Source: Pseudoleptotrichia goodfellowii (lineage in GTDB: Bacteria; Fusobacteriota; Fusobacteriia; Fusobacteriales; Leptotrichiaceae). From it: a stretch of DNA of 64,000 bases. The position numbers and the translations under genes are program-made. This document shows positions 21,775 to 30,866 of this stretch, in pieces (position 1 is the stretch's first letter; every line of letters starts with the position of its first letter). The notes beneath the pieces were generated by a model, which was given only the letters and a program-made list of their open reading frames with translations, did no database searches and was not told the origin of the DNA. The stretch is from the NCBI RefSeq assembly GCF_007990505.1, contig NZ_AP019822.1:1981568-2045567 (forward strand), read 5' to 3'.

Positions 21775-24700
21775 TTAGAACCCTGCTCCGAAAGAAGCCG
21801 ATCCTTTAGTATAATTTAACTGAACATTTTTTTCAGGGAACGTTACAATTCCGAATTTTAAAGTTACAACAGGGTAATATCCAAGTTTTTTATTATTCGG
21901 TTTATCCCACTTCATGCCTGCCCCTATTTCCCATTCAAGATTTTCAAATCTATGGCTTATAGTTGCCATACCGAGAGTTATTTTATTAACTCTTCTTGCA
22001 GCAGATGAACTTTCAAATATTTCCGGATCCGAAGATTTAGGTGCTCCGTCCTGAACATATTGTACTTTTGCTCCTATCCACCAAGGTTTGTCAGGGTCCG
22101 GACCGAACATATATTTAGTTTCAAAATCATGTCTTCTAAAATTGTATTGGCTGTAACGGTTAGGATCGTTTCTGTAAATTCTGTCCGGTTTTTCCATTAC
22201 AAAAGCATATCTGACAAAGAATTTTTCCAAATATCCCGCCTCAACTTTGAAAGTAAGATCATTTAATCTGTTAAATCCTTTTAAATCAGTCTGTCGCATT
22301 GAATTTGATCCGTCTATTTCCATATCCAGACCTATTTGAAAATATTTTTTCATTTTTCTCAAATCCTGTAATTTCGAGTTAAAATCATTCAAATTAAATT
22401 TGTTCTGTTTATAAGTTTCCTCTTCAACGTAACTTTTGTATGCCTGTTCTTCTTCACTATTCAGAAATAATCTGTCGTCACTTTTAATTTCAACGTTATC
22501 AATAACATTTTTATTTGCATTTTCGACAGAAAAATCTTTCTGATTGGATTCCTTAACTATGTTTCCTTCGGAATCTCTTCCTTCGTATTTAGGTTTCACA
22601 TTATTTTCATATCTGTAAAGTAAACTGACAGTTGTATAATCACTTCCTGAAGAATATCTGTCATCGGAAATCGTAAGAGGTGTATTATTCAAATCTCTGT
22701 ATGTTTTTTTACCGAAGCCGTAACTCACTCTGAAATAATGGTCCGATTCAAATTTTTTATTTTTCATTTTCGATGTATCGTAAACAAATCCGATTTTATG
22801 AGTTTCTTTTTGCAGTTTTAAACCGGGTTCTCCGAAATTCGGACTTGTACCGAAAATATCATTGATTTTACTTTTTATATTTGTGTAGTCTATTCCCCAT
22901 TCGTTATAATTTATGGAGAACATTCTGTCCCTTACAGATTCTTTATTATCTTTACGGTTCCAGCCCATATCTTCATTATAAGGGAAATATTGTCTGTTTT
23001 TGTCCGTGTATTTATAAAGAAAACTGTTTCCCTCATCAGATAAATAACCATATTGAACTTCTCTGCTCAAACTTCTTTCAGATTTAAAATCTTCAAATTC
23101 GTATTCATCGTCACTTATAAAATCAAAACTTAAAAATCTTTTGTTGGCAATGTCAAATTTAAAATAGTTTCTGACATACTGACTTTTCAACCAATTTCCT
23201 GAAAAATGTCTATTATGAAAATTTGTGAAATTATAATTAAATGTCATATTTCCTAGATAAAAATTGAAATTATTATTTATTCCCAGTGTGTTAGTTGGAA
23301 TGTCAATTATATCGTTTCCGTTATACATTGCTCCGCTTGCATTTACTTTCTGCAAAGTAAAATTAGCTTCATTTGTCACTTTAATGTCATATTTATTATT
23401 AATTTTTGCCGTATTATCAAAAATCGTTGTAAACAGTTTTGTATTGAGGGTGCTTATATTCATCGACGGTCGTTGCTTTACTTCATTTCCTGCAGCATCT
23501 CTCAATATTTTATATCCGGTTTTTGAATCTGCGTCCTCTATTTTTCTGCCTTTAGAAAATTCCGGCACATACACTTCCGAATAATCTCTATTCTCAAAGC
23601 CGAAATTAAATGCCAAATAAGAATTTCTTATAGGTAATTCAATTTTATCATTACCTATATTAACTTTTTGAGAACGGTATTTTTCATAAATTATTTTTTT
23701 TGCTCTTTTTATTTTGTCAGTATCTTCATACACTTTGTAAATTCTGCTGTTATCATCAGTTGTTGAATCTAAAAACAGATTATTAAATGCCGGATTATCT
23801 CTTGTAAAATCATACTCATATTCTTTTTTCTTAATGTCCGAATGTTTTGTTTCTACACCGAAATAAAAATTATTGGTCAGATATTGTGATAAAGTTTTCG
23901 GCTTGTAGCCGAAAAATTCATTTTGTCTGAAAGGGTAATAATTTCCCAGTGTCAAAACAGCCTCTTTTCTGTGATCATAAGCTGTAGTCTGAACCCATCT
24001 TTTCGAGTCTTCAAGAGAAACATTATCAGCATCGTCTCTTTCTTTTAAATTAAGTATTTCCTGAAATTCATCCTTGTTAGAATCCAAATATTCAAACTTT
24101 ATTTTAGGCCCCTTAAAATCTATCGAATAATTCTTTTTATTTCTGAATGAATTCAAATCTCCGATATATCCTGGATTTATATCCGTAAATTTTTCATTAT
24201 CAATTTTTATAGCAACATCACTGTTTCCGTTTGTATATTTCAAAGTTTTGTACAAATCCACATCAGTTTTTCTCGGATCGATTTCATCTCTGTCAACTAT
24301 AAAATCGTTTATCTTTGTAAGTTCTCTCAATGCATCAGGATTTTGTGTCCAGTAATAATCAAGATTAAACTCTCCGTTTTGTCCCAATTCCTGATTTATC
24401 TTGAAATCATAAAATCCTATTTTTTTATAAGTATCCACGTAAGAAGTATAATCGTCTTTTAACAGAACTCCGTCAGCTGCTCTTACAAGATTCGTAGTTA
24501 TATTTTTATAATTGAAATTCCACAAACCGTATCCTAAATCATAAAATCTTCTTTCACTTTTTTCTTTTTTAGGAGTGTTGACTATATTATGATTCCATTC
24601 AAAATCCCACTCTCTTATGTGATTTCCTATAGGAACGACAAATCTTCTTACAAATACATTCCCTGAACTTCCGGGCCACAAAGTATAGTCATTGGAAACT

Positions 24701-25416
24701 TTTAATGCTAATTTTTTCTTTGCACTCAGCTCAAAATCTACAAATCCTTGAGCGTATTTACCTTTATCATAATCAAATCCCCAAATTCCGAAGAGTCCTC
24801 TTTCACTGTCAGAACCTATATACGGGAAAAGAGTCGCTCTTTGACTTTCAGGTTTTAACGAAGCAACATAGTAAGGGAATTTAAACCATGTTTTTCCTCC
24901 TGCTTCCACTCCGATTTTTTTTGCAACAATTTTTCTGTTAGGATAAATCAGAAGTTCTTCGGCATTCACTTTGTAATTCGGCTCTTCATACGGACTCGTT
25001 GTAAACCAACCGTTTTTTATAGTTATTTTATTAGTCTCACTTAATGTCTGTTCTCCTCCGAAACGCAATTTCAATTTCGTATCATAACTTTCAGAAGATA
25101 AAATTTTAGCTTTTTTTGTATCCATATCAAAAACAAGCTCATTTGCTTTTACAGTTTGTGTTCCTTGAGTAAAAACAACATTCCCGTATGCGAAAAGAAC
25201 ATTTTTGCCGCCTAATTTTTTTACACTGTCAGCCCTTATTGTAATATCTCCATATTTCAATATAACTCCGTCAGTAGCCTCAATAGCTTCTTTTTCTATA
25301 TCTATTATTGATTTTTCAGTTTCCATTTCTATCACTGTTTCTTCGGCACTTAAATTAGCTGAAAACAACAGACAGAAAAGGAAAAGAAACAATAATTTGT
25401 ATTTATTGTTTTTCAT
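21775..25416 (-). CDS. lptD: LPS-assembly protein LptD-like outer-membrane protein, unusually large
   Basis: This 1213-residue protein has a Sec signal peptide (cleavage about residue 24, after NLSA). Next comes an OstA-like beta-jellyroll region (about residues 50-150: VILKYGDITIRADSVKKL, VFTQGTQTVKANELVFDMDT), then a very long beta-barrel part rich in alternating aromatic strands and ending in Phe (SASFGAGF), as outer-membrane barrels do. LptD inserts lipopolysaccharide into the outer leaflet. E. coli LptD is about 780 residues, so this one has some 400 extra, and the usual conserved cysteines are absent. A minus-strand promoter lies at 25,456-25,484. Confidence 0.8.
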   Translation of the reverse strand: MKNNKYKLLFLFLFCLLFSANLSAEETVIEMETEKSIIDIEKEAIEATDGVILKYGDITIRADSVKKLGGKNVLFAYGNVVFTQGTQTVKANELVFDMDTKKAKILSSESYDTKLKLRFGGEQTLSETNKITIKNGWFTTSPYEEPNYKVNAEELLIYPNRKIVAKKIGVEAGGKTWFKFPYYVASLKPESQRATLFPYIGSDSERGLFGIWGFDYDKGKYAQGFVDFELSAKKKLALKVSNDYTLWPGSSGNVFVRRFVVPIGNHIREWDFEWNHNIVNTPKKEKSERRFYDLGYGLWNFNYKNITTNLVRAADGVLLKDDYTSYVDTYKKIGFYDFKINQELGQNGEFNLDYYWTQNPDALRELTKINDFIVDRDEIDPRKTDVDLYKTLKYTNGNSDVAIKIDNEKFTDINPGYIGDLNSFRNKKNYSIDFKGPKIKFEYLDSNKDEFQEILNLKERDDADNVSLEDSKRWVQTTAYDHRKEAVLTLGNYYPFRQNEFFGYKPKTLSQYLTNNFYFGVETKHSDIKKKEYEYDFTRDNPAFNNLFLDSTTDDNSRIYKVYEDTDKIKRAKKIIYEKYRSQKVNIGNDKIELPIRNSYLAFNFGFENRDYSEVYVPEFSKGRKIEDADSKTGYKILRDAAGNEVKQRPSMNISTLNTKLFTTIFDNTAKINNKYDIKVTNEANFTLQKVNASGAMYNGNDIIDIPTNTLGINNNFNFYLGNMTFNYNFTNFHNRHFSGNWLKSQYVRNYFKFDIANKRFLSFDFISDDEYEFEDFKSERSLSREVQYGYLSDEGNSFLYKYTDKNRQYFPYNEDMGWNRKDNKESVRDRMFSINYNEWGIDYTNIKSKINDIFGTSPNFGEPGLKLQKETHKIGFVYDTSKMKNKKFESDHYFRVSYGFGKKTYRDLNNTPLTISDDRYSSGSDYTTVSLLYRYENNVKPKYEGRDSEGNIVKESNQKDFSVENANKNVIDNVEIKSDDRLFLNSEEEQAYKSYVEEETYKQNKFNLNDFNSKLQDLRKMKKYFQIGLDMEIDGSNSMRQTDLKGFNRLNDLTFKVEAGYLEKFFVRYAFVMEKPDRIYRNDPNRYSQYNFRRHDFETKYMFGPDPDKPWWIGAKVQYVQDGAPKSSDPEIFESSSAARRVNKITLGMATISHRFENLEWEIGAGMKWDKPNNKKLGYYPVVTLKFGIVTFPEKNVQLNYTKGSASFGAGF

Positions 25417-25455
25417 ATTATCAACCTTTATTTTTAAAGTTTAATTTTGAAATAA

Positions 25456-25484
25456 ATTATACCACAAATTTGACATAATGACAA
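25456..25484 (-). promoter_or_regulatory. Predicted promoter of the lptD-like gene
   Basis: TTGTCA (25,484-25,479), a 17 bp spacer and TATAAT (25,461-25,456) lie 40 bp before the start codon, in the divergent region shared with the amidase gene. Confidence 0.6.
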
Positions 25485-25562
25485 ATTGACTAATCAATAT
25501 CTAATGTGATAAACTTAATTAACAAATGTATTTTTTAAAAAATTTACGAGAGGAGAAAAATT

Positions 25563-26279
25563 GTGTTTAAATATGTTTTAAAAATAACAACTTTAATATC
25601 AGTTTTTACAGTAGTATTTACTACATTCGGAGCGGAAGTTAAACCGGGACAGACTTTAATCTGTATTGATCCGGGACATCAGGGAAAAGGAAATAGAGGA
25701 CTTGAAGAAATAGCTCCCGGTTCTTCAAAGAAAAAAGTAAAAGTTGCCGACGGAACTGCCGGAGTTGCTACAAGAAAAAACGAATACGAACTTACGTTGG
25801 AAGTAGGACTTAAGTTAAGAGATGCTTTTAAAAGTAAAGGTTATAAAGTCCTTATGACAAGAGAAACTCATAATGTAAATATAAGCAATAAAGAAAGATC
25901 TCTTATGACTAATAAAGCCGGATGTGCAGCATATATAAGACTTCACGCCGACGGCTCTTCAAACAGAAACCTTACAGGTGTTTCAGTTTTGACTTCGTCA
26001 TCTAAAAATCCTTATACTCAAAAAGTTCAAAAAACAAGCGATAAACTTTCAAAAGACATTTTATCGGAATTTGTAAAAGCTACAGGTGCTAAAAACAGAG
26101 GAATTGCATATCGTGACGACTTGACAGGAACAAACTGGTCAACAGTGCCTAATACATTGATAGAAATGGGATTTATGTCAAATCCTGATGAGGACAGAAA
26201 AATGGCTTCAAAAGAATATCAGGAAAAAATGGTAAGAGGAATGGTAAACGGAATAGAAAAATATTTAAGAGAAAGATAA
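25563..26279 (+). CDS. N-acetylmuramoyl-L-alanine amidase (Amidase_3), secreted
   Basis: This 238-residue enzyme cleaves the amide between MurNAc and the peptide stem in the periplasm. A signal peptide (about residues 1-24, ending TTFGA) precedes the catalytic domain. Zinc ligands and the catalytic Glu are present: IDPGHQG, the Glu of RKNEYELTLEVG, IRLHADGS and LIEMGFMSNPDED. There are no extra SPOR, AMIN or LysM domains. The start is GTG at 25,563 with AGGAGA upstream. It is divergent from lptD and closed by the hairpin at 26,289-26,316. Confidence 0.92.
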   Translation: MFKYVLKITTLISVFTVVFTTFGAEVKPGQTLICIDPGHQGKGNRGLEEIAPGSSKKKVKVADGTAGVATRKNEYELTLEVGLKLRDAFKSKGYKVLMTRETHNVNISNKERSLMTNKAGCAAYIRLHADGSSNRNLTGVSVLTSSSKNPYTQKVQKTSDKLSKDILSEFVKATGAKNRGIAYRDDLTGTNWSTVPNTLIEMGFMSNPDEDRKMASKEYQEKMVRGMVNGIEKYLRER

Positions 26280-26288
26280 ATTTATAAA

Positions 26289-26316
26289 GGGTTCACAGAT
26301 ATATTCAAGTGAACCC
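26289..26316. terminator. Bidirectional terminator between the amidase and EVE genes
   Basis: GGGTTCAC (26,289-26,296) pairs perfectly with GTGAACCC (26,309-26,316) across a 12-base loop, between two convergent genes, with T-rich sequence on the plus side and A-rich on the other. Confidence 0.8.
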
Positions 26317-26327
26317 CTATATTTTAT

Positions 26328-26753
26328 TTATCCGACTTCTATAACACTATCACAGATAAAAAAACTGCAAATAAATTTGAAAAACTCTTCTGACACTTGA
26401 AAATGTCCATATCTTAACTGTTTTGAATATTTTAACCATTCGTGATGTTCTCTAAGTTCATTTATACTGCACTTTCCTTTTAATTTTAAAAATTTCACAT
26501 TTCTCCTGTAAGGAACAAAATTTTCACTCATTTGAAATTTATATATTCTCTCGTCTTTTATTTTTCCTATTGCAGTTATTTCCTGACATTTTATATCTGA
26601 ATCCATGCTTATTTTAGGACTGTAATAGATCAGATAATCGCCTTTTTTCATTCTTTTCAAAGGAACTGCTTTACCGTGACACACTTGACAAAACCCTCCT
26701 TCAACTCCTCTTAAAACATGTTCTTTTGATACTACACCTAACCAATATTTCAT
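26328..26753 (-). CDS. EVE-domain protein
   Basis: This 141-residue protein is of the EVE family (PF01878, UPF0310), a PUA/YTH-related fold. Marks are MKYWLGVVSKEHVLRGVEGGFCQVCHGKAVPLKRMKKGDYLIYYSP, read here in two parts, and the RRNVKFLKLKGKCSI segment. Related domains bind modified bases, and some occur with defence genes. The sequence does not reveal a ligand. It is 16 bp downstream of the SRPBCC gene and presumably shares its MarR-overlapped promoter. Confidence 0.85.
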   Translation of the reverse strand: MKYWLGVVSKEHVLRGVEGGFCQVCHGKAVPLKRMKKGDYLIYYSPKISMDSDIKCQEITAIGKIKDERIYKFQMSENFVPYRRNVKFLKLKGKCSINELREHHEWLKYSKQLRYGHFQVSEEFFKFICSFFICDSVIEVG

Positions 26754-26769
26754 TATTTTCTCCTATTTT

Positions 26770-27183
26770 TTATTTTTCTATTGCTTTTTTCAAAAGTAGC
26801 ATAGAATGGGGTACATCGGAAAATATTTGTTTTAAAAATTTTATATTTTCTTCATTTATTTCTTCACTTTCCAATCTTACCGTGTGTTTTATTTCTACGA
26901 ATCCACCCTTATCTTCAAAAATTTCATGCCCGAAATATATATCACCTAAAGGAGTTTCAGTTTTATCCCAAAATTCCGCATTTTCTTTTACCGAAGTTAA
27001 AATATATTTCATAGGTGGCATTTTTTCAAGTTCCATTATTCCCTCAGTTCCTGTCTGAAATTTTCCGTTTAAAGAAATATTTTTCAAATCTTCTTCCCAA
27101 ATATACCATTTTTCAATGTCGGAATAATATTTCCAAACTTCTTCTTTTTTTGCATTAACTTTAATTTTAAAGCTGAATTCCAT
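26770..27183 (-). CDS. SRPBCC (START/AHSA1-like) family protein
   Basis: This 137-residue protein has the helix-grip fold pattern: EFSFKIKVNAKKEEVWKYYSDIEKWYIWEEDL at the amino end (conserved W-x-Y, D/E-x-W), a central TGTEGIMELEKMPPMKYILTSV and a long C-terminal helix. Such proteins bind hydrophobic ligands in a deep pocket; the ligand here is unknown. Its promoter (27,216-27,244) contains a perfect 16-bp palindrome just upstream of a divergent MarR gene, so it is probably MarR-controlled. Confidence 0.75.
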   Translation of the reverse strand: MEFSFKIKVNAKKEEVWKYYSDIEKWYIWEEDLKNISLNGKFQTGTEGIMELEKMPPMKYILTSVKENAEFWDKTETPLGDIYFGHEIFEDKGGFVEIKHTVRLESEEINEENIKFLKQIFSDVPHSMLLLKKAIEK

Positions 27184-27211
27184 AACTTACCTCTTTTCAT
27201 ATTTTATATAT

Positions 27212-27227
27212 TATAAGTATACTTATA
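27212..27227. promoter_or_regulatory. Perfect palindrome TATAAGTATACTTATA, likely MarR operator
   Basis: The 16-bp perfect palindrome lies between the divergent SRPBCC and MarR-family genes and covers the -10 of the SRPBCC promoter. Position and symmetry are what a MarR dimer site would show. Confidence 0.6.
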
Positions 27228-27244
27228 TTTTTTTAAAAAGTCAA
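27216..27244 (-). promoter_or_regulatory. Promoter of the SRPBCC-EVE gene pair
   Basis: Minus-strand TTGACT (27,244-27,239), a 17 bp spacer and TATACT (27,221-27,216). The -10 lies inside the palindrome at 27,212-27,227, so a bound repressor would block polymerase. The SRPBCC start codon is 33 bp further on. Confidence 0.65.
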
Positions 27245-27317
27245 TATTTTTTATTCTATATCCTTGCTTTTCTGTGAAATTTTTTATAAAATAGAAAATA
27301 AAAAGGAAGTGATACAG

Positions 27318-27752
27318 TTGTTTCCCTCTAAGTATAAAAATGATTCGGAAGATTCTACAGGACTTTTATTTATGAGAACTTATAACAAATGGCATACAAT
27401 AATAAAAAATGAGCTGAAAAAACTGAATATAACTCATCCGCAGTTTGTAGTTTTAACATCGCTTTCTTATCTTTCTGAAAAAGAGAAAGAAGTTACTCAA
27501 ATTATGATTTCCAAAATTTCAGGAATAGATGTCATGACTATTTCACAAATACTGAATTTACTTGAGAAAAATGATTTTATAAAAAGAAAAGTTCACTGTA
27601 AAGATACAAGAGCAAAATCGGTTTTTTTAACTTTAAAAGGGAGAAAAACTGTGGAAAAGTCTGTTCCGATTGTTGAAAATATTGATGAAAAATTTTTCGG
27701 TGTTTTGAACACTGAAGAAAATATTTTTAAAAATTTTCTAAAAAAACTTTAA
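27318..27752 (+). CDS. MarR-family transcriptional regulator
   Basis: This 144-residue winged-helix regulator has an amino-terminal dimerisation helix (RTYNKWHTIIKNELKK), then HPQFVVLTSLSYL and a recognition region with VMTISQILNLLEKNDFIKRKVHCKDTRAKSVFLT, the usual MarR wing with an Asp-x-Arg. The start is taken as TTG at 27,318 because GGAAGTGAT precedes it. An in-frame ATG at 27,264 would add 18 residues but lacks a ribosome site and overlaps a possible promoter. It is divergent from the SRPBCC-EVE pair and probably controls that pair. The inducing signal is unknown. Confidence 0.85.
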   Translation: MFPSKYKNDSEDSTGLLFMRTYNKWHTIIKNELKKLNITHPQFVVLTSLSYLSEKEKEVTQIMISKISGIDVMTISQILNLLEKNDFIKRKVHCKDTRAKSVFLTLKGRKTVEKSVPIVENIDEKFFGVLNTEENIFKNFLKKL

Positions 27753-27763
27753 ATTTAGAAAGC

Positions 27764-27799
27764 CTGTCTTAAAAAAATTTTTTATTAGGACAGACTTTT
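27764..27799. terminator. Terminator between the MarR and aldo/keto reductase genes
   Basis: CTGTCTTAA (27,764-27,772) pairs with TTAGGACAG (27,785-27,793) with one G-T pair, followed on the plus strand by ACTTTTT. It lies between convergent genes. Confidence 0.7.
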
Positions 27800-27819
27800 T
27801 AATTTCTACAGTTAATATT

Positions 27820-28785
27820 TTACATGGAGCTTTCCCATTCTCCTTTTATCGTAACTCCCGTATCTGTTGCAACCCTGTCAAGTAATTCTATGTCTTCGGC
27901 ACTTAATTCTACATTTGCCGCCCTCGAAGCATCATCTACCTGTGCTACTTTCGTAACTCCTATTATAGGTATAGTTCCTTTCGCTATTGCCCAAGCCGTT
28001 GCAATTTCAGGCACTGTAGCCTGATATTTTCCTCCGAGAATTTTCATTTCATAAAATAACGGCTCTAATTTCCCTAATATTTCCGGCGGAAATGCTTCCC
28101 CTCTTCTCGTTCCCGAAGGTAACGGATTATCTTTAGTGTATTTTCCAGATAGTGCTCCCTGTTCAAGAACCATATAAGAAAATACGGCAATTTCATTTTC
28201 TTTACAATAATCCAGTATTCCTGAAGTCTCAACAGTTCTGTACAATAAACTGTAATGATTTTGTATTGCATGTAATTTATATCCCGATTCTTTCAGAATT
28301 TTATCGACATATTTAATTTGCTCTAAATTATGATTGGAGACTCCGACTTTTTTTACTTTTCCTGATTTCAGTAAATCAACTAATTTAGGAACCCATTTCT
28401 CCATATCTACCGTATTATGAAGCCAGTAAATATCAATAACTTCTTTGCCCAATCTTTTCAGACTTTCATTCAAAAATTCAAAAATTGCATCATTTCCTCT
28501 TCCTTCAGCAAGTTGCGGAGTAAATTTAGTCGAGATTATAGCATCTTTTCTGTCTTTTACAAATTCTCCCAAAATAGTCTCGGAAGCACCGCTTGCATAA
28601 ACTGTGGCTGTATCCCATAAAGTCAACCCCAATTCCATCGCTCTGTCAAATACAGGTTTCAGTTCTTCTTTCCCTAGCTGATTCCCAAAAATCGTATCTC
28701 CTCCTGCAATTCCTCCGAATCCCCATGACCATGTTCCTAATGCCACTTTCGGAACTTGCATTTCCTGAATATTCGTTTTTTTCAT
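27820..28785 (-). CDS. Aldo/keto reductase
   Basis: This 321-residue NADPH-dependent oxidoreductase has the (beta/alpha)8 AKR fold. The catalytic tetrad is visible: Asp and Tyr in LWDTATVYASGASE, Lys in AIISTKFTP and His in IYWLHNTVD. The cofactor segment GTIPIIGVTKVAQVDDA is near the C terminus. The KVALGTWSWGFGG start resembles YghZ/Tas-like AKRs. The physiological substrate cannot be deduced. It is a single gene with its own upstream region. Confidence 0.9.
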   Translation of the reverse strand: MKKTNIQEMQVPKVALGTWSWGFGGIAGGDTIFGNQLGKEELKPVFDRAMELGLTLWDTATVYASGASETILGEFVKDRKDAIISTKFTPQLAEGRGNDAIFEFLNESLKRLGKEVIDIYWLHNTVDMEKWVPKLVDLLKSGKVKKVGVSNHNLEQIKYVDKILKESGYKLHAIQNHYSLLYRTVETSGILDYCKENEIAVFSYMVLEQGALSGKYTKDNPLPSGTRRGEAFPPEILGKLEPLFYEMKILGGKYQATVPEIATAWAIAKGTIPIIGVTKVAQVDDASRAANVELSAEDIELLDRVATDTGVTIKGEWESSM

Positions 28786-28865
28786 TTTAAATCCATCTCC
28801 TCTATAGCCTAAATATCATATTTTTTACTATATACCTTTTTACTTTATTCATCCTTATATTTTTA

Positions 28866-28976
28866 TTAATTTAACTTTTCCAACCCTTTTTTTGCATCCA
28901 ATCTGCCGTTTATTAAAGCTTTTTCAAAACAAAAAGTCAAACAACTAAAAATTAATTTTCTAATCATTTGACTCAT
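28866..28976 (-). other. Possible 36-codon ORF immediately downstream of lysS
   Basis: An open frame starts 12 nt after the lysS stop, with AAAGGA just before the ATG, and encodes 36 residues ending KALINGRLDAKKGLEKLN. The C-terminal half looks protein-like, but the frame runs through the lysS terminator hairpin at 28,935-28,973. It may be a gene remnant or chance. Confidence 0.2.
28935..28973 (-). terminator. lysS terminator hairpin
   Basis: AGTCAAA (28,935-28,941) pairs with TTTGACT (28,967-28,973), and inner bases pair further. On the minus strand it is followed by TTTTTG, just downstream of lysS. Confidence 0.65.
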
Positions 28977-28988
28977 TGTCCTTTATTT

Positions 28989-30473
28989 TTATAATTCTAT
29001 ATCTTCTTTTCTCAATGTAGGGAATAGTATAACATCTCTTATAGATGCCGAATTTGTCATAAGCATTACAAGCCTGTCAATTCCTATTCCGAGACCTCCT
29101 GCAGGCGGCATTCCGTATTCCAATGCTCTAATATAATCCAAATCCATATTTTGAGCTTCGTCATCTCCCGCTTCTTTCATTTTTACCTGTTCTTCAAATC
29201 TTTCTTTCTGATCTCTCGGATCATTTAATTCCGAATAAGCATTGGCAAATTCTCTTCCTGATATAAACAATTCAAATCTGTCTACCCAGTCTGTTTCTCC
29301 TTTTTTATTTTTTGAAAGAGGAGAAATTTCTTTCGGATATTCTATAATAAAAGTAGGATTTATAAGTGTGGATTCTACTTTTTCCTCAAAAATAAGATTC
29401 AATATACCGTATTTTGTATATGTTCTGTCTTTTTCCAAAGGTATTTGTAACTCTTTTGCTTTGGCAACGGCATCTTCATCACTTGTAACAGTATCAAAGT
29501 CAAATCCTGTAACTTCTTTTACTATATCTTTCATTTTTACCCTTCTCCAAGGGCTTTTCATATTGATTTTTTTGCCTTCATATTCTATTTCATAAGTTCC
29601 GTGCAACTCAAAAGTCAATTTTGAAATTAAATCTTCAGTTATATTCATCATATCCACATAATCAGCATAAGCCTGATACAGTTCCATCATAGTAAATTCC
29701 GGATTGTGTTTGATTGATATTCCTTCATTTCTGAAACTTCTGTTTATTTCAAATACTTTTTCAAAGCCTCCTACAAGAAGTCTTTTTAAATAAAGTTCCG
29801 GAGCAACTCTTAAAAATAGCTCCATATCCAAAGCATTATGGTGAGTAGTAAAAGGTCTTGCCGTAGCTCCTCCTGCTATCGGGTGCATCATAGGAGTTTC
29901 TACTTCTGTAAATCCTTTTTCTTCCAAATATTTTCTGAAAAATCTCACAATTTGAAATCTCTTTTTCATCGTATCCATAACTTCACTGTTCATTACAAGA
30001 TCGACATATCTTTGTCTGTATCTTGTTTCAACATTTGTAAGCCCATGAAATTTTTCAGGAAGAGGTCTTATATTTTTCGACAAAACTTCAAAAGATTTTG
30101 CTCGCAGTGTCAATTCTCCTGTCTGCGTTCTAAATAAAGTCCCTTCTATTCCTATAAAATCTCCTAAACCTAACTTTTTATATATCTCGTACTGTTCTTC
30201 TCCTACTTCATCTTTTTTTACATAATACTGAAGTTTGCCTGTCGGATCCTGAATATGCCCGAATCCGTTTTTACCCATTCTTCTGAACGCCACTATTCTT
30301 CCTGCGGTTTTAAACGCTTTATCACTTGTTTCATCATATTGATTAACTTCTTCTATGTTGTTTATTTTTTCGTATTTTCTTCCATAAGGCTCAACACCTG
30401 CCTCTTTCAATTCTTCAACTTTTTTAAGTTTTTCGCTTATAATGTTACTTTCATTTGTTTGATTACTCATCAC
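28989..30473 (-). CDS. lysS: Lysine--tRNA ligase, class II
   Basis: This 494-residue synthetase charges tRNA-Lys. An OB-fold anticodon domain (about 55-165, [19 protein letters not shown]) precedes the class II core: motif 2 near [23 protein letters not shown] and motif 3 [27 protein letters not shown] at the C terminus. Full length. The start could be the first or second Met (30,473 or 30,470). It lies 13 bp downstream of a small gene on the same strand. Confidence 0.96.
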   Translation of the reverse strand: MMSNQTNESNIISEKLKKVEELKEAGVEPYGRKYEKINNIEEVNQYDETSDKAFKTAGRIVAFRRMGKNGFGHIQDPTGKLQYYVKKDEVGEEQYEIYKKLGLGDFIGIEGTLFRTQTGELTLRAKSFEVLSKNIRPLPEKFHGLTNVETRYRQRYVDLVMNSEVMDTMKKRFQIVRFFRKYLEEKGFTEVETPMMHPIAGGATARPFTTHHNALDMELFLRVAPELYLKRLLVGGFEKVFEINRSFRNEGISIKHNPEFTMMELYQAYADYVDMMNITEDLISKLTFELHGTYEIEYEGKKINMKSPWRRVKMKDIVKEVTGFDFDTVTSDEDAVAKAKELQIPLEKDRTYTKYGILNLIFEEKVESTLINPTFIIEYPKEISPLSKNKKGETDWVDRFELFISGREFANAYSELNDPRDQKERFEEQVKMKEAGDDEAQNMDLDYIRALEYGMPPAGGLGIGIDRLVMLMTNSASIRDVILFPTLRKEDIEL

Positions 30474-30486
30474 TTTTCCTTTCTTA

Positions 30487-30855
30487 TTAATTTAATTCTG
30501 TTATTTCCAATTTTATACTGTTAAAGATTTCGTTATTGTTAATTATATCATATTCAAGATATATTTTCTCATTTTCCATAATTATAATTTTTGTGAAAAT
30601 TTCGTATTTTCCTTTAAATTCTTTTGTAAAATAAGTAAAAAAAGTTTTTTTATTCTGTTTAAATATCTGTTTTGAGTTTATTTGCCCGTATCGGTATATT
30701 TCCACAAAATCGTCAAATTTTAAAATTTTACATTTTCCGTATTCATCTTCATAATGAATTTCTTTTTTATTTTCGGAATTTAAAAAATTTTTCACTTCAA
30801 AGTTCTGTTCATAATTTTGTCCGTATAAATCGGAACTTTTTATTTTTATTTTCAT
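30487..30855 (-). CDS. DUF1934 (YwiB-like) small beta-barrel protein, tentative
   Basis: This 122-residue protein starts [17 protein letters not shown] and continues as alternating short strands rich in Lys, Phe and Glu ([23 protein letters not shown], then TYFTKEFKG). This resembles the calycin-like DUF1934/YwiB proteins. The resemblance is by eye and could be wrong. No signal peptide or membrane helix. It sits between lysS and the acidic DUF1292-like gene, 11 bp from the latter, in one minus-strand run. Confidence 0.55.
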   Translation of the reverse strand: MKIKIKSSDLYGQNYEQNFEVKNFLNSENKKEIHYEDEYGKCKILKFDDFVEIYRYGQINSKQIFKQNKKTFFTYFTKEFKGKYEIFTKIIIMENEKIYLEYDIINNNEIFNSIKLEITELN

Positions 30856-30866
30856 ACAAAAACTCT

